Source: Tenericutes bacterium HGW-Tenericutes-1
GTDB lineage: Bacteria > Bacillota_I > Bacilli_A > Izemoplasmatales > Hujiaoplasmataceae
Reading direction: 5' to 3'
DNA: 64,000 nucleotides
Assembly: GCA_002839155.1 (NCBI GenBank)
Contig: PGXM01000004.1
Coordinates: 62,001 to 126,000, forward strand
Part shown: positions 28,681 to 37,959 of the stretch, piece after piece
Layout of the letters: every line of letters begins with the position of its first letter
Position numbering within the stretch: position 1 is the first letter of the stretch
The notes under the pieces: generated by a model
Told to the model about the DNA's origin: nothing
Seen by the model: only the letters and a program-made list of their open reading frames with translations
Databases searched by the model: none
Position numbers and translations under genes: made by a program

Positions 28681-30021
28681 ATGGACACGGAAGCTCAATT
28701 TGAAGCAAAGCCAAAAATAAAAGTATTTAAGAATCGTAATTTTTCGTTATTGTTTTGGGGCGTGTTTGTATCAAATGTCGCTCATATCATTTTTGGCTTT
28801 GCTATTAGCTTATATATCTTACAAATCGCTAAGCCTGTTTATGGTGAAGAACAATCCGCCATGATTCAAGCTTTATATTTGGCACTATCTGGTATCGTAT
28901 TAGTTCTTCTTGTTCCTTTTGGCGGTGTTTTAGCTGATAAGTTGAACAAAGTAAGGACCATGTATATCACCGACTATATCAGAGGGATTTCAATCACTAT
29001 CGTAGGTGTTTTACTATTACTCGATATGTCGGTGTTAAATAAAATTATATTATTGTTTATCATGAATCTGATCTTAAGTGTCAACGCTGCTTTCTTCAGT
29101 CCTGCATCTTCTTCATTACTTCGGTTTATCGTGACTGATGAAGAATTACAACCAGCAGCTTCATTATTACAAGGATCTTATAACTTTCAATCTATTTTAG
29201 GGTTAATCCTGGGGGGGATACTCTATTCTACGATTGGAATTGTCGGTATATTTATCTTAAATGGCGCAGGGTATATCATTTCTGCAATAACAGAGATGTT
29301 TATCAAGTATAACCATAAAGAACATACAAATACCGATAAACTTTCGATGAAATTGATGTTTGGAGATATTGGTGATGGATTAAAGTATTTGTTTAAAGAA
29401 AAGGCGATTGTCGCGTTATTATTCATGGCTTTAGCCCTCAATTTCTTTACTGCGCCAATCTTCAGTAATGCCATGCCCTTCTTTGTGACTTATAAATTTG
29501 CGAGTGAACCATCGTATTTATTCCAAAATTTTATGACCCCTGAAAATTGGTTTTCTATAATCTCTGTTGCTTTTTCGATTGGTGCAATTATAATGTCACT
29601 TATCATGTCGAAAGCAGCGACGAAAGAAAAGTATAGTCGTCAGCTCAAGGGATGGTTAATTGGACTTGTTATACCGATGATTTTGATCTCCTTAACGATG
29701 ATTTTATACTATCAAGGATTTATATCAATTAATGCGACTTTGATTTCTGTTGTTTCATTCATGTTTGTGATTGGACTCGGAAATGTTGCATTTAACGTAC
29801 CTGTAAGTCTAATCATGCAACGAAGAGTAGATCGAAATATGCTTGGAAAAGTTAGTTCGGTTTCATCCGTACTATCGCAAGCTTTAATTCCGATATCTTC
29901 ATTGGTTGCGGGTGCAATTATTATGAATTTGAGTGTCTCAGCATTATATGGATTTTGTATTGTAGGAACCGTGATAATTACGATACTCTATATATCAAGT
30001 AAAGCATCAAATGATTTATAA
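28681..30021 (+). CDS. MFS transporter
   Basis: A 446-residue major facilitator protein with about twelve spans. The N-terminal RNFSLLFWGVFVSNVAHIIFG and the loop PFGGVLADKLNKVRTMYITD (a variant of the MFS motif A between spans 2 and 3) place it among MFS_3-type efflux proteins. No Shine-Dalgarno is visible before ATG and no earlier in-frame start exists, since a stop lies eight codons upstream. Translation may therefore depend on read-through of ribosomes from the SHOCT-like gene 16 bases earlier. The substrate is unknown. Confidence 0.88.
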   Translation: MDTEAQFEAKPKIKVFKNRNFSLLFWGVFVSNVAHIIFGFAISLYILQIAKPVYGEEQSAMIQALYLALSGIVLVLLVPFGGVLADKLNKVRTMYITDYIRGISITIVGVLLLLDMSVLNKIILLFIMNLILSVNAAFFSPASSSLLRFIVTDEELQPAASLLQGSYNFQSILGLILGGILYSTIGIVGIFILNGAGYIISAITEMFIKYNHKEHTNTDKLSMKLMFGDIGDGLKYLFKEKAIVALLFMALALNFFTAPIFSNAMPFFVTYKFASEPSYLFQNFMTPENWFSIISVAFSIGAIIMSLIMSKAATKEKYSRQLKGWLIGLVIPMILISLTMILYYQGFISINATLISVVSFMFVIGLGNVAFNVPVSLIMQRRVDRNMLGKVSSVSSVLSQALIPISSLVAGAIIMNLSVSALYGFCIVGTVIITILYISSKASNDL

Positions 30022-30029
30022 TACGATAT

Positions 30030-30057
30030 AACCTATGGGACTCCATAGGTTTTTTTC
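30030..30057 (+). terminator. Terminator after the MFS gene
   Basis: AACCTATGG (30030-30038) pairs with CCATAGGTT (30043-30051) around a four-base loop, followed by a T run. Confidence 0.88.
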
Positions 30058-30098
30058 ATGACTTTTCGATGGGTTTGGGTGCTATCTTTTCGAATTTA

Positions 30099-30107
30099 TG
30101 GTATAAT
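30099..30107 (+). promoter_or_regulatory. Extended -10 promoter of rlmD with structured leader
   Basis: TGG-TATAAT (30099-30107) is an extended -10 element; no good -35 lies at 16-18 bases. The leader that follows holds two hairpins, AAACACA/TGTGTTT (about 30122-30147) and ATCATCA/TGATGAT (30159-30178), the second trailed by four Ts. Confidence 0.6.
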
Positions 30108-30201
30108 AATAGAGACGGAAAAAACACATCGATATTTTAGTGTGTTTAAATTCTATTTATCATCATGCAAGTGATGATTTTAATGAAGGGATGTGGAACG
30201 A

Positions 30202-31554
30202 GTGGAAGAATTGAAACCTGCAACAGTGGTCGTTGAATCCATCGATTTAACGCATGACGCCCTCGGTGTCTGCAAACTGGAAAATGGATTCATGATTTTC
30301 GTTGAAGGCATGTTAAAAGGTGAACGTGCAGAAATAGTGATCACTGAAACGAAAAAAAATTATGGATTTGGAAAAATTGTTAATTTATTAGAAAAAAGCC
30401 CTTACCGTGTAGCCGCTAAATGCAAACATTTTGATACTTGTGGTGGCTGCAGTTTAATGCATATGGATTATGATTTACAATTAAGTTTTAAAAAATATCG
30501 TGTTGAAACCACTTTGAAACGTATAGGTTTGAACAATGTTTTAGTCAACGATATGATTGGCATGGCTAATCCTTATAATTATCGCAATAAAGTTGAAATA
30601 AAATTCAATCAAGGAGAAAAAGGCATTGAAGCTGGATTTTTCCAAGCTAAAAGTCATACTTTAGTGAATTTAGACGAATGTCATATCATGCCAAAACGTG
30701 TTTATGACTTACTTGTTTTGATTAAAAATGTATCGAATGAATTAGGTATCAAAGCATACGATGAAGAATCAAAGACTGGTGTGTTTAAATCCGCTGTCAT
30801 GAGAGAATCAAACAAGACGAAGAAATTATCTGTATTGTTTAATCTTTCTGTAGGGCAAACGATCCCCCAATCTGATGTTTTTGTAAAAAAAATATTAGCT
30901 AAGATTCCTGAAGTAGCTTCAATTGCCTATTCATCTACAAACGATGAATCTAGTTATTCTATGGATGAAATCGTTCAATTACATGGTGAAGATGGTTTAA
31001 TTGATTCAATCGACGGCATGGATTTTTGGATTGGCCATCGTTCGTTCTTTCAAACGAATCCAATCCAAACTGAAAGACTCTATAAAAAAGCACTTGATTA
31101 TGCCAATTTAACGGGTAAAGAAAAAGTGATTGATGCCTATTGTGGCATCGGAACAATTTCTTTAGTCGCTGCTAAAAAAGCTTTTAAAGTATTTGGTATT
31201 GAAGTGGTTAAACCCGCCATCCAAGATGCAAGAAAAAATGCGGAAATAAATCATTTGAAAAATGTATTCTTTGAAGTTGGCGAAGCAGAAATTGTTATTC
31301 AAAAATGGAAAAAATTCAAATTTGATGTCATTTTCGTTGATCCTCCCAGAAAAGGCTGCGATAAAGCCATGTTGGATGCCGTTATCAATATGAAGATTCC
31401 TAAGATTGTTTATATTTCTTGTGATCCAGGAACTTTAGCAAGAGACTTGAAAATTTTAGCTGATGGTGGATATAACATTTTAGAAGTTACGCCATTTGAT
31501 ATGTTCCCGCAAAGTGTTCATGTAGAAACAGTCACTCTATTACAATTGAAATAA
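30202..31554 (+). CDS. rlmD: 23S rRNA (uracil-5-)-methyltransferase RlmD-like
   Basis: Methylates a uracil of rRNA (possibly tRNA) to m5U using SAM. It has an N-terminal TRAM domain (about 5-60), the 4Fe-4S cysteines in CKHFDTCGGC plus a later LDECHIM, SAM motif DAYCGIGTISL, VDPPRKGC and the catalytic cysteine of YISCDPGTLARDL near the end. Two in-frame GTGs exist, at 30193 and 30202; GAAGGG at 30185-30190 is too close to the first, so the second is preferred (450 residues). RlmD versus RlmCD specificity cannot be told. Confidence 0.93.
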   Translation: MEELKPATVVVESIDLTHDALGVCKLENGFMIFVEGMLKGERAEIVITETKKNYGFGKIVNLLEKSPYRVAAKCKHFDTCGGCSLMHMDYDLQLSFKKYRVETTLKRIGLNNVLVNDMIGMANPYNYRNKVEIKFNQGEKGIEAGFFQAKSHTLVNLDECHIMPKRVYDLLVLIKNVSNELGIKAYDEESKTGVFKSAVMRESNKTKKLSVLFNLSVGQTIPQSDVFVKKILAKIPEVASIAYSSTNDESSYSMDEIVQLHGEDGLIDSIDGMDFWIGHRSFFQTNPIQTERLYKKALDYANLTGKEKVIDAYCGIGTISLVAAKKAFKVFGIEVVKPAIQDARKNAEINHLKNVFFEVGEAEIVIQKWKKFKFDVIFVDPPRKGCDKAMLDAVINMKIPKIVYISCDPGTLARDLKILADGGYNILEVTPFDMFPQSVHVETVTLLQLK

Positions 31555-31573
31555 TAATTTAATCAAAAAAATG

Positions 31574-31613
31574 AAGCCATCAAACCTTCTATTAGGATGT
31601 TTGATGGCTTTTT
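31574..31613 (+). terminator. Terminator of rlmD
   Basis: AAGCCATCAAAC (31574-31585) is perfectly complementary to GTTTGATGGCTT (31599-31610), followed by five Ts. Confidence 0.9.
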
Positions 31614-31652
31614 GATTTGTATTTTTAATAAAAAAAGAACGCTCAATGCGCT

Positions 31653-31919
31653 CTAAATTGGTAATCCGTCAATAATCATCTGTATTAGTTCTCGAATTTG
31701 AGGAAAAATTTGTTGCCAAAGTGGTGCGAGTAAGGTTGCGAGTAACGCAATAACGATTACTACTATTAATACTTCCGCCCAAAGCATATGTTTCAATGTC
31801 CGGTTTGTTGAAGAAGAAAATAATATAATAAGTACAACTATTACATTTACAATTGGAATTGCCATTAAAATCCAAAAAAGCCACCAATCTCCGATTGATA
31901 AATCATCATTTTGAAACAT
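31653..31919 (-). CDS. Small membrane protein, function unknown
   Basis: An 88-residue protein with two predicted spans (about 12-30 and 43-65) and an amphipathic C-terminal segment (PLWQQIFPQIRELIQ). The start was chosen at 31919 because AGGAGGT lies five bases upstream on the minus strand; a longer frame begins earlier without an RBS. The pattern D-W-W-x-x-x-I-L-M-A-I-P-I-V-N with N-x-x-x-K-x-x-x-W-A-E resembles small two-span proteins common in Bacilli without an assigned role. Single-gene unit. Confidence 0.7.
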   Translation of the reverse strand: MFQNDDLSIGDWWLFWILMAIPIVNVIVVLIILFSSSTNRTLKHMLWAEVLIVVIVIALLATLLAPLWQQIFPQIRELIQMIIDGLPI

Positions 31920-32154
31920 GAGATACCTCCTAAATATTATCACTGCTTATTTCATTATACACTTGATGTTATATTGATGCAATATTTATTTTATTGCCAG
32001 TATAGTTTATTTTTATAATGATTACATGCTTTAAAAGTAAAAAACGATATTGTTTAATTTCATCACATAACATCAATTCTATAGTTATAAATATAGCTGC
32101 TAATTGAATATACTTAAAGCAATTCAAAATAAATGATTTTTTACAGATATCTAC

Positions 32155-32206
32155 TTTACTTTAATAATAAAATATTGTATTATGATAACTGACTACAAGT
32201 GTAGTC
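32155..32206 (+). promoter_or_regulatory. Promoter and BlaI/MecI-type operator
   Basis: TTTACT (32155-32160), 17-base spacer, TATTAT (32178-32183). Immediately downstream the perfect palindrome GACTACAAGTGTAGTC (32191-32206) contains TACA-N2-TGTA, the core recognised by BlaI/MecI/CopY repressors. It lies at about the transcription start and 18 bases before the regulator's ATG, so autorepression is likely. Upstream, 31944-32154 is AT-rich with no gene seen. Confidence 0.8.
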
Positions 32207-32224
32207 GAAATTGGGGGTATATCT

Positions 32225-33166
32225 ATGACATCAATTTTAACTGATTCAGAATGGCAGATTATGCGCGTTCTTTGGGAAAAAAGTCCTGTTTCTGCAATAG
32301 ATATCATGAAGTCTTTAATCGATATTAAGGCGTGGAGTATTACCACAGTAAAAACCTTTTTGGCGCGTCTAGTGAATAAGCAGATGATAACTTTTGAAGA
32401 ACATGGGAAGATGTTCCTTTATAGTCCGAAACTTACGGAGCGCGATTGCGTAATAGCGGAAATGAAACAAATTATAAATCGAATATACGGCGGAAAAGTT
32501 TTGTTCCAATCTAATCATTTCGAATTCTTTGGTTTTGATAATCCTACATTAATACAACGACTTGCACATCATCTCGAATCAATTTATGAACGAATTAACA
32601 AAAGATATAATGTAACGTTTGTAGAAAAACAGCAAGTTTATCTGTATTATACGAAGAGTCGCTTTCATTCTGCGCTTGGTTTAATGACATCACCTGACTG
32701 GTTGCGTGCAAGTTGGGAATGGGACATTCTACATCTCGCGCCAGAAGAATCCTTCGATGATATCACAATTGAAAGCGCAGCGTCTATGGTTTGGATGCAA
32801 GAAATACTTTTCACCAAATACCCAGAGAAACCCTATTGGTTATTGCAAGGAATCGCTTCGGTTGAGAGTAACATAATTAATGAAAGTCGACTTAATAAAG
32901 CGATGGCATATGAGTTGCCCACTTTAAATATTAACACAGTAAAAAATTTAAGTTCTCGCTATGATTTATTCAAAGTAAATCATGGATACGAATTGTCATC
33001 GGTCGTAGTTGAATATATCATTGAAACTTATGGATGGGATAGCGTTCTATTATTTAACGGCAGCTCCAAGAACTATCAAAGTGTTTTTGGATGCGATGAA
33101 ACTGAATTTTGGGAAGGATGGGTTAATTACGTCCATTCTCGCTTCACAAAGAAAGAAGGATTATAA
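32225..33166 (+). CDS. BlaI-type winged-helix regulator fused to a degenerate peptidase-like domain
   Basis: Residues 5-75 (TDSEWQIMRVLWEKSPVSA, then WSITTVKTFLARLVNKQMI) are a clear BlaI/MecI/CopY DNA-binding domain. BlaI-family proteins are about 125 residues; this one has 313. Residues ~100-310 look like a peptidase MA (gluzincin) fold: E183-SAAS occupies the place of HExxH, and WLLQGIA (205-211) that of WLxEGLA, so all three zinc ligands seem lost. No membrane span exists, and no BlaR1 sensor gene is adjacent. GGGGGT precedes ATG. It overlaps the S41 peptidase gene by one base. The peptidase resemblance is by eye and moderate. Confidence 0.75.
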   Translation: MTSILTDSEWQIMRVLWEKSPVSAIDIMKSLIDIKAWSITTVKTFLARLVNKQMITFEEHGKMFLYSPKLTERDCVIAEMKQIINRIYGGKVLFQSNHFEFFGFDNPTLIQRLAHHLESIYERINKRYNVTFVEKQQVYLYYTKSRFHSALGLMTSPDWLRASWEWDILHLAPEESFDDITIESAASMVWMQEILFTKYPEKPYWLLQGIASVESNIINESRLNKAMAYELPTLNINTVKNLSSRYDLFKVNHGYELSSVVVEYIIETYGWDSVLLFNGSSKNYQSVFGCDETEFWEGWVNYVHSRFTKKEGL

Positions 33167-34545
33167 TGAAATTCCGAGGAATAATGATGTTTTTGGTTAT
33201 TGTTTTATTGATAGGAATCATTGGCTGTACATCAATTACTTCGACTACTACAACCTCATTAACTGAAACATCAAGCACGACCATAACAACGACGACTACA
33301 ATGCCATCAACCACAGAAACAACGATTTCATTGACTTATTCTTTATCAGAATTGCAGGCTGATTTCGATCAATTCATTGGTTATGTACGGTATAATCCCC
33401 AAATATTCACTGATAAAGAAGCACTAGAAAATATAATTACATCTCAAAGAGAATTACTATATGATGGTATGTCACAATTAGAATTTTACCGAGTACTTGC
33501 GATTGTTAATGCCGCAATTCGATGCGGACATTCAAACATTCAGGTTCCCGATAATATCTATTTAGAAGTGTTTGGTTCAAACACTTATCCAGTTGATGTG
33601 CGATTAATTGATAGTAAACTTGTTGTTATAGAAGTGAAAGGTGATACTGATTTAGAAATTGGTGATGAAATCACTTCAATTGATGGCGTAAGTATCTCAA
33701 ATCTAACGATTGAGATGATGCAATACTTAACAGCTGATGGTGAAGGATTATCACTTAAAAATCGTGTACTAAGCGAGAATTATTTTTCCTATTATAATTT
33801 ATTTTTAGGAACGAGTGGTCCGCTTGAAATTAACTATATAGAATATTCATCCGAAACATCAAAGTCAGAACATATGCTACGTAATACTCCGGGCAATTCG
33901 ACCTATGAAGATTTTGTTGCTTATGAAGCCTATTATGATACAGATTATGCGATTATGACATTGAGAACATTTTCTCCCTACGGCATATACTCGATAACAG
34001 GATTTTATAATTTTTTCGACACCTTTTTTACTGAAATTGAGTCACGAGGTATAAATAAAATCATTTTGGATTTGCGAGGAAATGGTGGAGGAGATCCACG
34101 TGTAGCTAGTCGGTTATTTTCTTATTTAGAAGCGACTCCTCAACCCTATTTTGCAGAATCATCACCGGAGTTTTATACCGGATTAAAAAGTGAAATACCA
34201 CTTTCAGAACCACATTATGATGGAGATTTATATGTCCTAATTAATGCATATTGTTTTTCAACTTGTGGCCATTTCGTTGCCTTGTTAAAATACCATAATA
34301 TCGGGACACTCATCGGTGAAGAAACAAATGGTGGATTTTTATGTACCGATAGTTCGGTTGGATATCGATTAAAGAACTCAAAAATTAATTTACGATCTTC
34401 AAAAGTTGCTTGGGCAGTAGCGGTAGAAGGACTTCCTTTAGGAAGAGGAACTTCTCCGGATATCGAAGTGGTCATGTCGTTAGAAGACTATCGTCTAGGT
34501 ATAGATCGTGCTCTTCAAACTGCATTAGATCAAATTGCAAATTAA
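33166..34545 (+). CDS. S41-family peptidase lipoprotein
   Basis: A 459-residue exported serine peptidase of the C-terminal-processing/tricorn type. The signal peptide ends in lipobox IIGC, anchoring it outside the membrane. Residues ~22-57 are a Thr/Ser linker. A PDZ-like stretch (LEIGDEITSIDGVSI) and the S41 core follow, with DLRGNGGGDPRVASRLF, then AYCFSTCGHFVALLKYHNIG, where the Ser after CF is the likely nucleophile, and GEETNGG. AAGGA precedes ATG. It is co-transcribed with the BlaI-type regulator and is probably its main target. The substrate is unknown. Confidence 0.88.
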   Translation: MKFRGIMMFLVIVLLIGIIGCTSITSTTTTSLTETSSTTITTTTTMPSTTETTISLTYSLSELQADFDQFIGYVRYNPQIFTDKEALENIITSQRELLYDGMSQLEFYRVLAIVNAAIRCGHSNIQVPDNIYLEVFGSNTYPVDVRLIDSKLVVIEVKGDTDLEIGDEITSIDGVSISNLTIEMMQYLTADGEGLSLKNRVLSENYFSYYNLFLGTSGPLEINYIEYSSETSKSEHMLRNTPGNSTYEDFVAYEAYYDTDYAIMTLRTFSPYGIYSITGFYNFFDTFFTEIESRGINKIILDLRGNGGGDPRVASRLFSYLEATPQPYFAESSPEFYTGLKSEIPLSEPHYDGDLYVLINAYCFSTCGHFVALLKYHNIGTLIGEETNGGFLCTDSSVGYRLKNSKINLRSSKVAWAVAVEGLPLGRGTSPDIEVVMSLEDYRLGIDRALQTALDQIAN

Positions 34546-34611
34546 AATATCAAATAGGTATTGAGGGTATTCTATTAGATCATAGGAAAATATAATCAAA
34601 TTTAACAATTA

Positions 34612-34652
34612 TAAGCTTCTCTTTATTCAAGATGAGAAGTTTATTTTTTTTT
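34612..34652 (+). terminator. Terminator of the regulator/S41 peptidase operon
   Basis: TAAGCTTCTC (34612-34621) pairs with GAGAAGTTTA (34634-34643, one wobble), followed by a nine-T run. The remaining gap to 34788 is AT-rich and holds no gene. Confidence 0.8.
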
Positions 34653-34787
34653 AAAAAACAATCATTTAATTAATAGACTAAAAGTTTAAGTAAAATTCTA
34701 TTAAAATTATACTTTTCTGCATAAAGAGCTATTGTTAAAAATATATTTATCGATTAAAATATTTATAAAAATATCTAGAGGTGCAAG

Positions 34788-37223
34788 ATGAATAGAAAAT
34801 GGATTTATTTTATAATGATTATTAGTTTATTTTTTTTAACCGGCTGTGAAAACAATGAATTTGACATTAATAGTGTTGAGATTGTTGCTACTGATCAAGT
34901 GAATATACCTGCAGGAACTTACTCAATACCTTATACTATCAACGACATCAGTGATTTAATCAAGAATCAAGGCGTTATATTATCATTTGAAATAAAAAAT
35001 AGTTCAAATGAAATCATCGATGGTAATTCTAATGTATTTACCGTTGAGATTGGTGAAGTTTATACCGTCAGAATTATACTTACTACCCCTGAGGGAGAAT
35101 TTGTCGACAAAACGATAACAATTACTGCGCTAACCCCTAATCAAATTTTTTATACCGTTACATTTGATTTGCAAGGCGGAGTTGGAACGTTTGATGATCA
35201 ATCAGTTATGCATGGCGGTGTTCCTAACCTACCATCAACAGAACCGACAAAAGAAAATCATACTTTTACTGGATGGTTTTATGACTCAGAATTGACAATG
35301 TTTTGTGATTTTGGAGATGAAATTACATCAAATATCACACTTTTTGCTGGATTTTCTCCAAACGAACCAACTAACATTACAGTTGTATTTGAAACAAATG
35401 GTGGTAGTGTTATTGATTCAATTCAAACAGAAATTGGGTCAATGATAAATGCTCCAATAGAACCAATAAAGCAAGGATATGGATTTGTGGGATGGTTCTC
35501 TGATCAAGAACTTAATAATCCATTCTTGTTTAGTTCAACGAATTTATATTCTAATACAACTTTGTATGCAAAGTGGATTGATTTATCAATTGTCACTTAT
35601 GAGGTTAACTACGATTTAAATGGAGCGATACAATTAGAACCCATTGTTGAAATAGTCAATGAAAATGGAAATGCATTGGGTGTTAATCCTTTACCAATTC
35701 GAACGAATTATCTCTTGGAAGGTTATTCGTTAACTTCTGATGGAGAAACACTCTTTGACATGAATACGCCAATTACATATGATATTACATTATATGCAAT
35801 CTGGATATACGATTTTGAGTACCAACAAAACGATGCTTTCTTCGTTAACTATTTTTGTTTTGACAATTCAACATTAAATGAAGATTTTTATGTTGAACAA
35901 AGAATGAAACAACAAATCACCTTAAATCTATCCAATTACCGTTCACAACTAAACAACCAAGAAACAGCACATGAGTACGGAATCTTATATGGTGAAAACG
36001 AGACACTTAGTTACTCTCAAAGAGGAATATCAAAAATATCAAATGAAGGTAACATTTTATCTTCAATGACTTACCTTGATTTTGATTTAACAACGAATGC
36101 TTTGTTAGAGAATCAAACTTATTACTCGGTATTCTTTGTAAGATTTGACACGATTGTTTTATATAGTAATGTCCATAGTTTTGAAACAATCAATCAAGTG
36201 GAAGAAGGAACTTCCGTAGGATTGGAGTATGTAGTGTCAGGCGGCTATTATAAAATTGATAATGGTAGTAGTATTTATAGACCCTCATTTTGGTATGAAG
36301 TAAAGGACGGATTCTCAGCGAAAGATTCAAATTTTGATTACGATTCTTATGACTATATCTATAGAAATGGAATCCATACTGTTATTACGACAAATACCGA
36401 GACAAGCGAAAAGTATTTACATGTCTATAAAATTTTGTTTGAAAAACCATATGTTTCAACACTCTATGAATCCTATACATCAACAGGCAGTTCAGTTTCA
36501 TTAACATTTAGAACAGTTTTTTCGTTTGAAAATGATATTTCTTATTCGATTTCAGATGCGGGATTCTTATATTCAAAATCGACGTATGCGCTATTAAGAG
36601 GCGTCCCAGGAGTACATGAAGCGGACGCTGATTATAATACGTCTACGACCATAATTGAAGGCGATTCCTTAGTTTTTACAGAACATGATCCTTACTTTGT
36701 TAGAAGTTTTGCGATTGTTAATGGAAAAGTTCATTATGGCAAGTTCATTTATGTTTTTAGTTATGATGTGACTGAGGAAAGATATTTATTATCCAACTCT
36801 TACACAATTAATGAAACCAAAGGTAATATTGATTATGGTATTGAAATATATGTTGGACAAGGAGTTAATAAACCTTATACATCTTATATCAATGGAGTTG
36901 TAGTTAAGTCGGAATTCACAAACTATATTCACTTGAATGTAGCGGGAGTTTATTTTGTTTTACATGAAGCAGTTAGTCATATTGATCAATACATTGTTAA
37001 TGGTGATGAAGTCCCATTAATTGGAGTAGAAAATAATGGAATATATAATGATTCAGTTGTTATAGAATTTGATACCTATAATCCAAATATCTATTACACG
37101 CTTGATGGTGAAGTCTACTCTTATCTTGGAGCAGTCACGAGAATTAGTCAGCCAGGTGTTTATACGCTTTATTATGTAACGACTTCCGGTACCCAAAGCA
37201 TGACATTTACTATTTTAGATTAA
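34788..37223 (+). CDS. InlB-repeat surface lipoprotein
   Basis: An 811-residue exported protein. Lipobox LTGC (Cys20) anchors it outside the membrane. Residues ~123-345 hold three Listeria-Bacteroides (InlB B) repeats, each with F-D-x-x-G-G or an equivalent start, a G-W-F/S core and a terminal T-L-(F/Y)-A-x-(W/F). They are seen in VTFDLQGGVGTF, VVFETNGGSVI and VNYDLNGAIQ. Residues ~350-745 are beta-rich and unassigned. The end (from GVENNGIYNDS) is an Ig-like unit resembling the repeats of the surface protein at 12354. GAGGTG precedes ATG. Probably an adhesin or surface-binding protein. Confidence 0.82.
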   Translation: MNRKWIYFIMIISLFFLTGCENNEFDINSVEIVATDQVNIPAGTYSIPYTINDISDLIKNQGVILSFEIKNSSNEIIDGNSNVFTVEIGEVYTVRIILTTPEGEFVDKTITITALTPNQIFYTVTFDLQGGVGTFDDQSVMHGGVPNLPSTEPTKENHTFTGWFYDSELTMFCDFGDEITSNITLFAGFSPNEPTNITVVFETNGGSVIDSIQTEIGSMINAPIEPIKQGYGFVGWFSDQELNNPFLFSSTNLYSNTTLYAKWIDLSIVTYEVNYDLNGAIQLEPIVEIVNENGNALGVNPLPIRTNYLLEGYSLTSDGETLFDMNTPITYDITLYAIWIYDFEYQQNDAFFVNYFCFDNSTLNEDFYVEQRMKQQITLNLSNYRSQLNNQETAHEYGILYGENETLSYSQRGISKISNEGNILSSMTYLDFDLTTNALLENQTYYSVFFVRFDTIVLYSNVHSFETINQVEEGTSVGLEYVVSGGYYKIDNGSSIYRPSFWYEVKDGFSAKDSNFDYDSYDYIYRNGIHTVITTNTETSEKYLHVYKILFEKPYVSTLYESYTSTGSSVSLTFRTVFSFENDISYSISDAGFLYSKSTYALLRGVPGVHEADADYNTSTTIIEGDSLVFTEHDPYFVRSFAIVNGKVHYGKFIYVFSYDVTEERYLLSNSYTINETKGNIDYGIEIYVGQGVNKPYTSYINGVVVKSEFTNYIHLNVAGVYFVLHEAVSHIDQYIVNGDEVPLIGVENNGIYNDSVVIEFDTYNPNIYYTLDGEVYSYLGAVTRISQPGVYTLYYVTTSGTQSMTFTILD

Positions 37224-37286
37224 CGAAATACTTATCAGATAATCGTGTAATTAAATTAAATATTTACGTAAGTTACTTAATAAAAA

Positions 37287-37328
37287 AAATAGCCAGTAGA
37301 TGTCTTTTGGACAACTATTGGCTATTTA
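37287..37328. terminator. Bidirectional terminator
   Basis: AAATAGCCAGTAG and CTATTGGCTATTT (arms about 37288-37300 and 37315-37327) form a long stem with one wobble. A tracts on the left and T-rich sequence on the right allow it to serve both the lipoprotein gene and the converging TetR gene. Confidence 0.8.
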
Positions 37329-37344
37329 ATTCTTTATATATCCT

Positions 37345-37947
37345 TCATTTACTGGTATTTTTAAGGATAAAGTAGTCTATATGGATCTTTAATAGCCTTG
37401 AGGCTTCATCATCTAGTGAATCATACCTACTTAGAAGCAAAAATATAGGAGAGTAAAATTCTAACGCTAACGCTTTTGGTTGTCCCTTTATAATAACTCC
37501 GTTTTCCATAAGATAGGTGAATAGAATTATTTGATATTGAATAGCTTGATCAATAAAAATATCTTTATATAAATCCCTTAATTCACCGCTATTGTATTGT
37601 TCAATGGTTAACATCTGTCTAAACATTCTATTGTAATCATCTGATAGATTGATTCGAAAAATTGATTGTGAAATCGAATATAGAATATCATGAACTAATT
37701 GGCTGTGTATCTCAACCCTACTAGAAATAGAGTTTTGAAGGTAAAGCAGTTCATATTGGGAAGTGACTCGTTCTTGACAGAAAGCTATGGTCTGATTAAA
37801 AATGTCTTGCTTATTAACGAAGTGATTATATAAGGAACTTTCTTTGATTCCGGCTGCATAAGCGATATCCCTAACAGAAACAGATGAGAAACCTCTTACT
37901 GAAAAAAGACTAAGAGCTTCATGAATGATTTTTTCTTTCGTTGTCAT
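37345..37947 (-). CDS. TetR/AcrR-family regulator
   Basis: A 200-residue repressor with an N-terminal helix-turn-helix (about 5-50) reading ALSLFSVRGFSSVSVRDIA then GIKESSLYNHFVNKQDIF, the standard TetR pattern, and a helical ligand domain. The ATG at 37947 is chosen because GGGGGA lies just upstream; the longer frame would need a TTG inside the operator. Two palindromes of the same sequence lie in its promoter, so it almost certainly represses itself. The divergent oxidoreductase gene starts 286 bases away; whether it is a target is open. Confidence 0.9.
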   Translation of the reverse strand: MTTKEKIIHEALSLFSVRGFSSVSVRDIAYAAGIKESSLYNHFVNKQDIFNQTIAFCQERVTSQYELLYLQNSISSRVEIHSQLVHDILYSISQSIFRINLSDDYNRMFRQMLTIEQYNSGELRDLYKDIFIDQAIQYQIILFTYLMENGVIIKGQPKALALEFYSPIFLLLSRYDSLDDEASRLLKIHIDYFILKNTSK

Positions 37948-37959
37948 GGATTCCCCCTT

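Noticed and set aside
33235-33340. ACA/ACT-rich tandem-looking stretch
   Set aside because: It encodes the Thr/Ser linker of the S41 lipoprotein; low complexity is explained by protein sequence and is not a CRISPR or satellite array.
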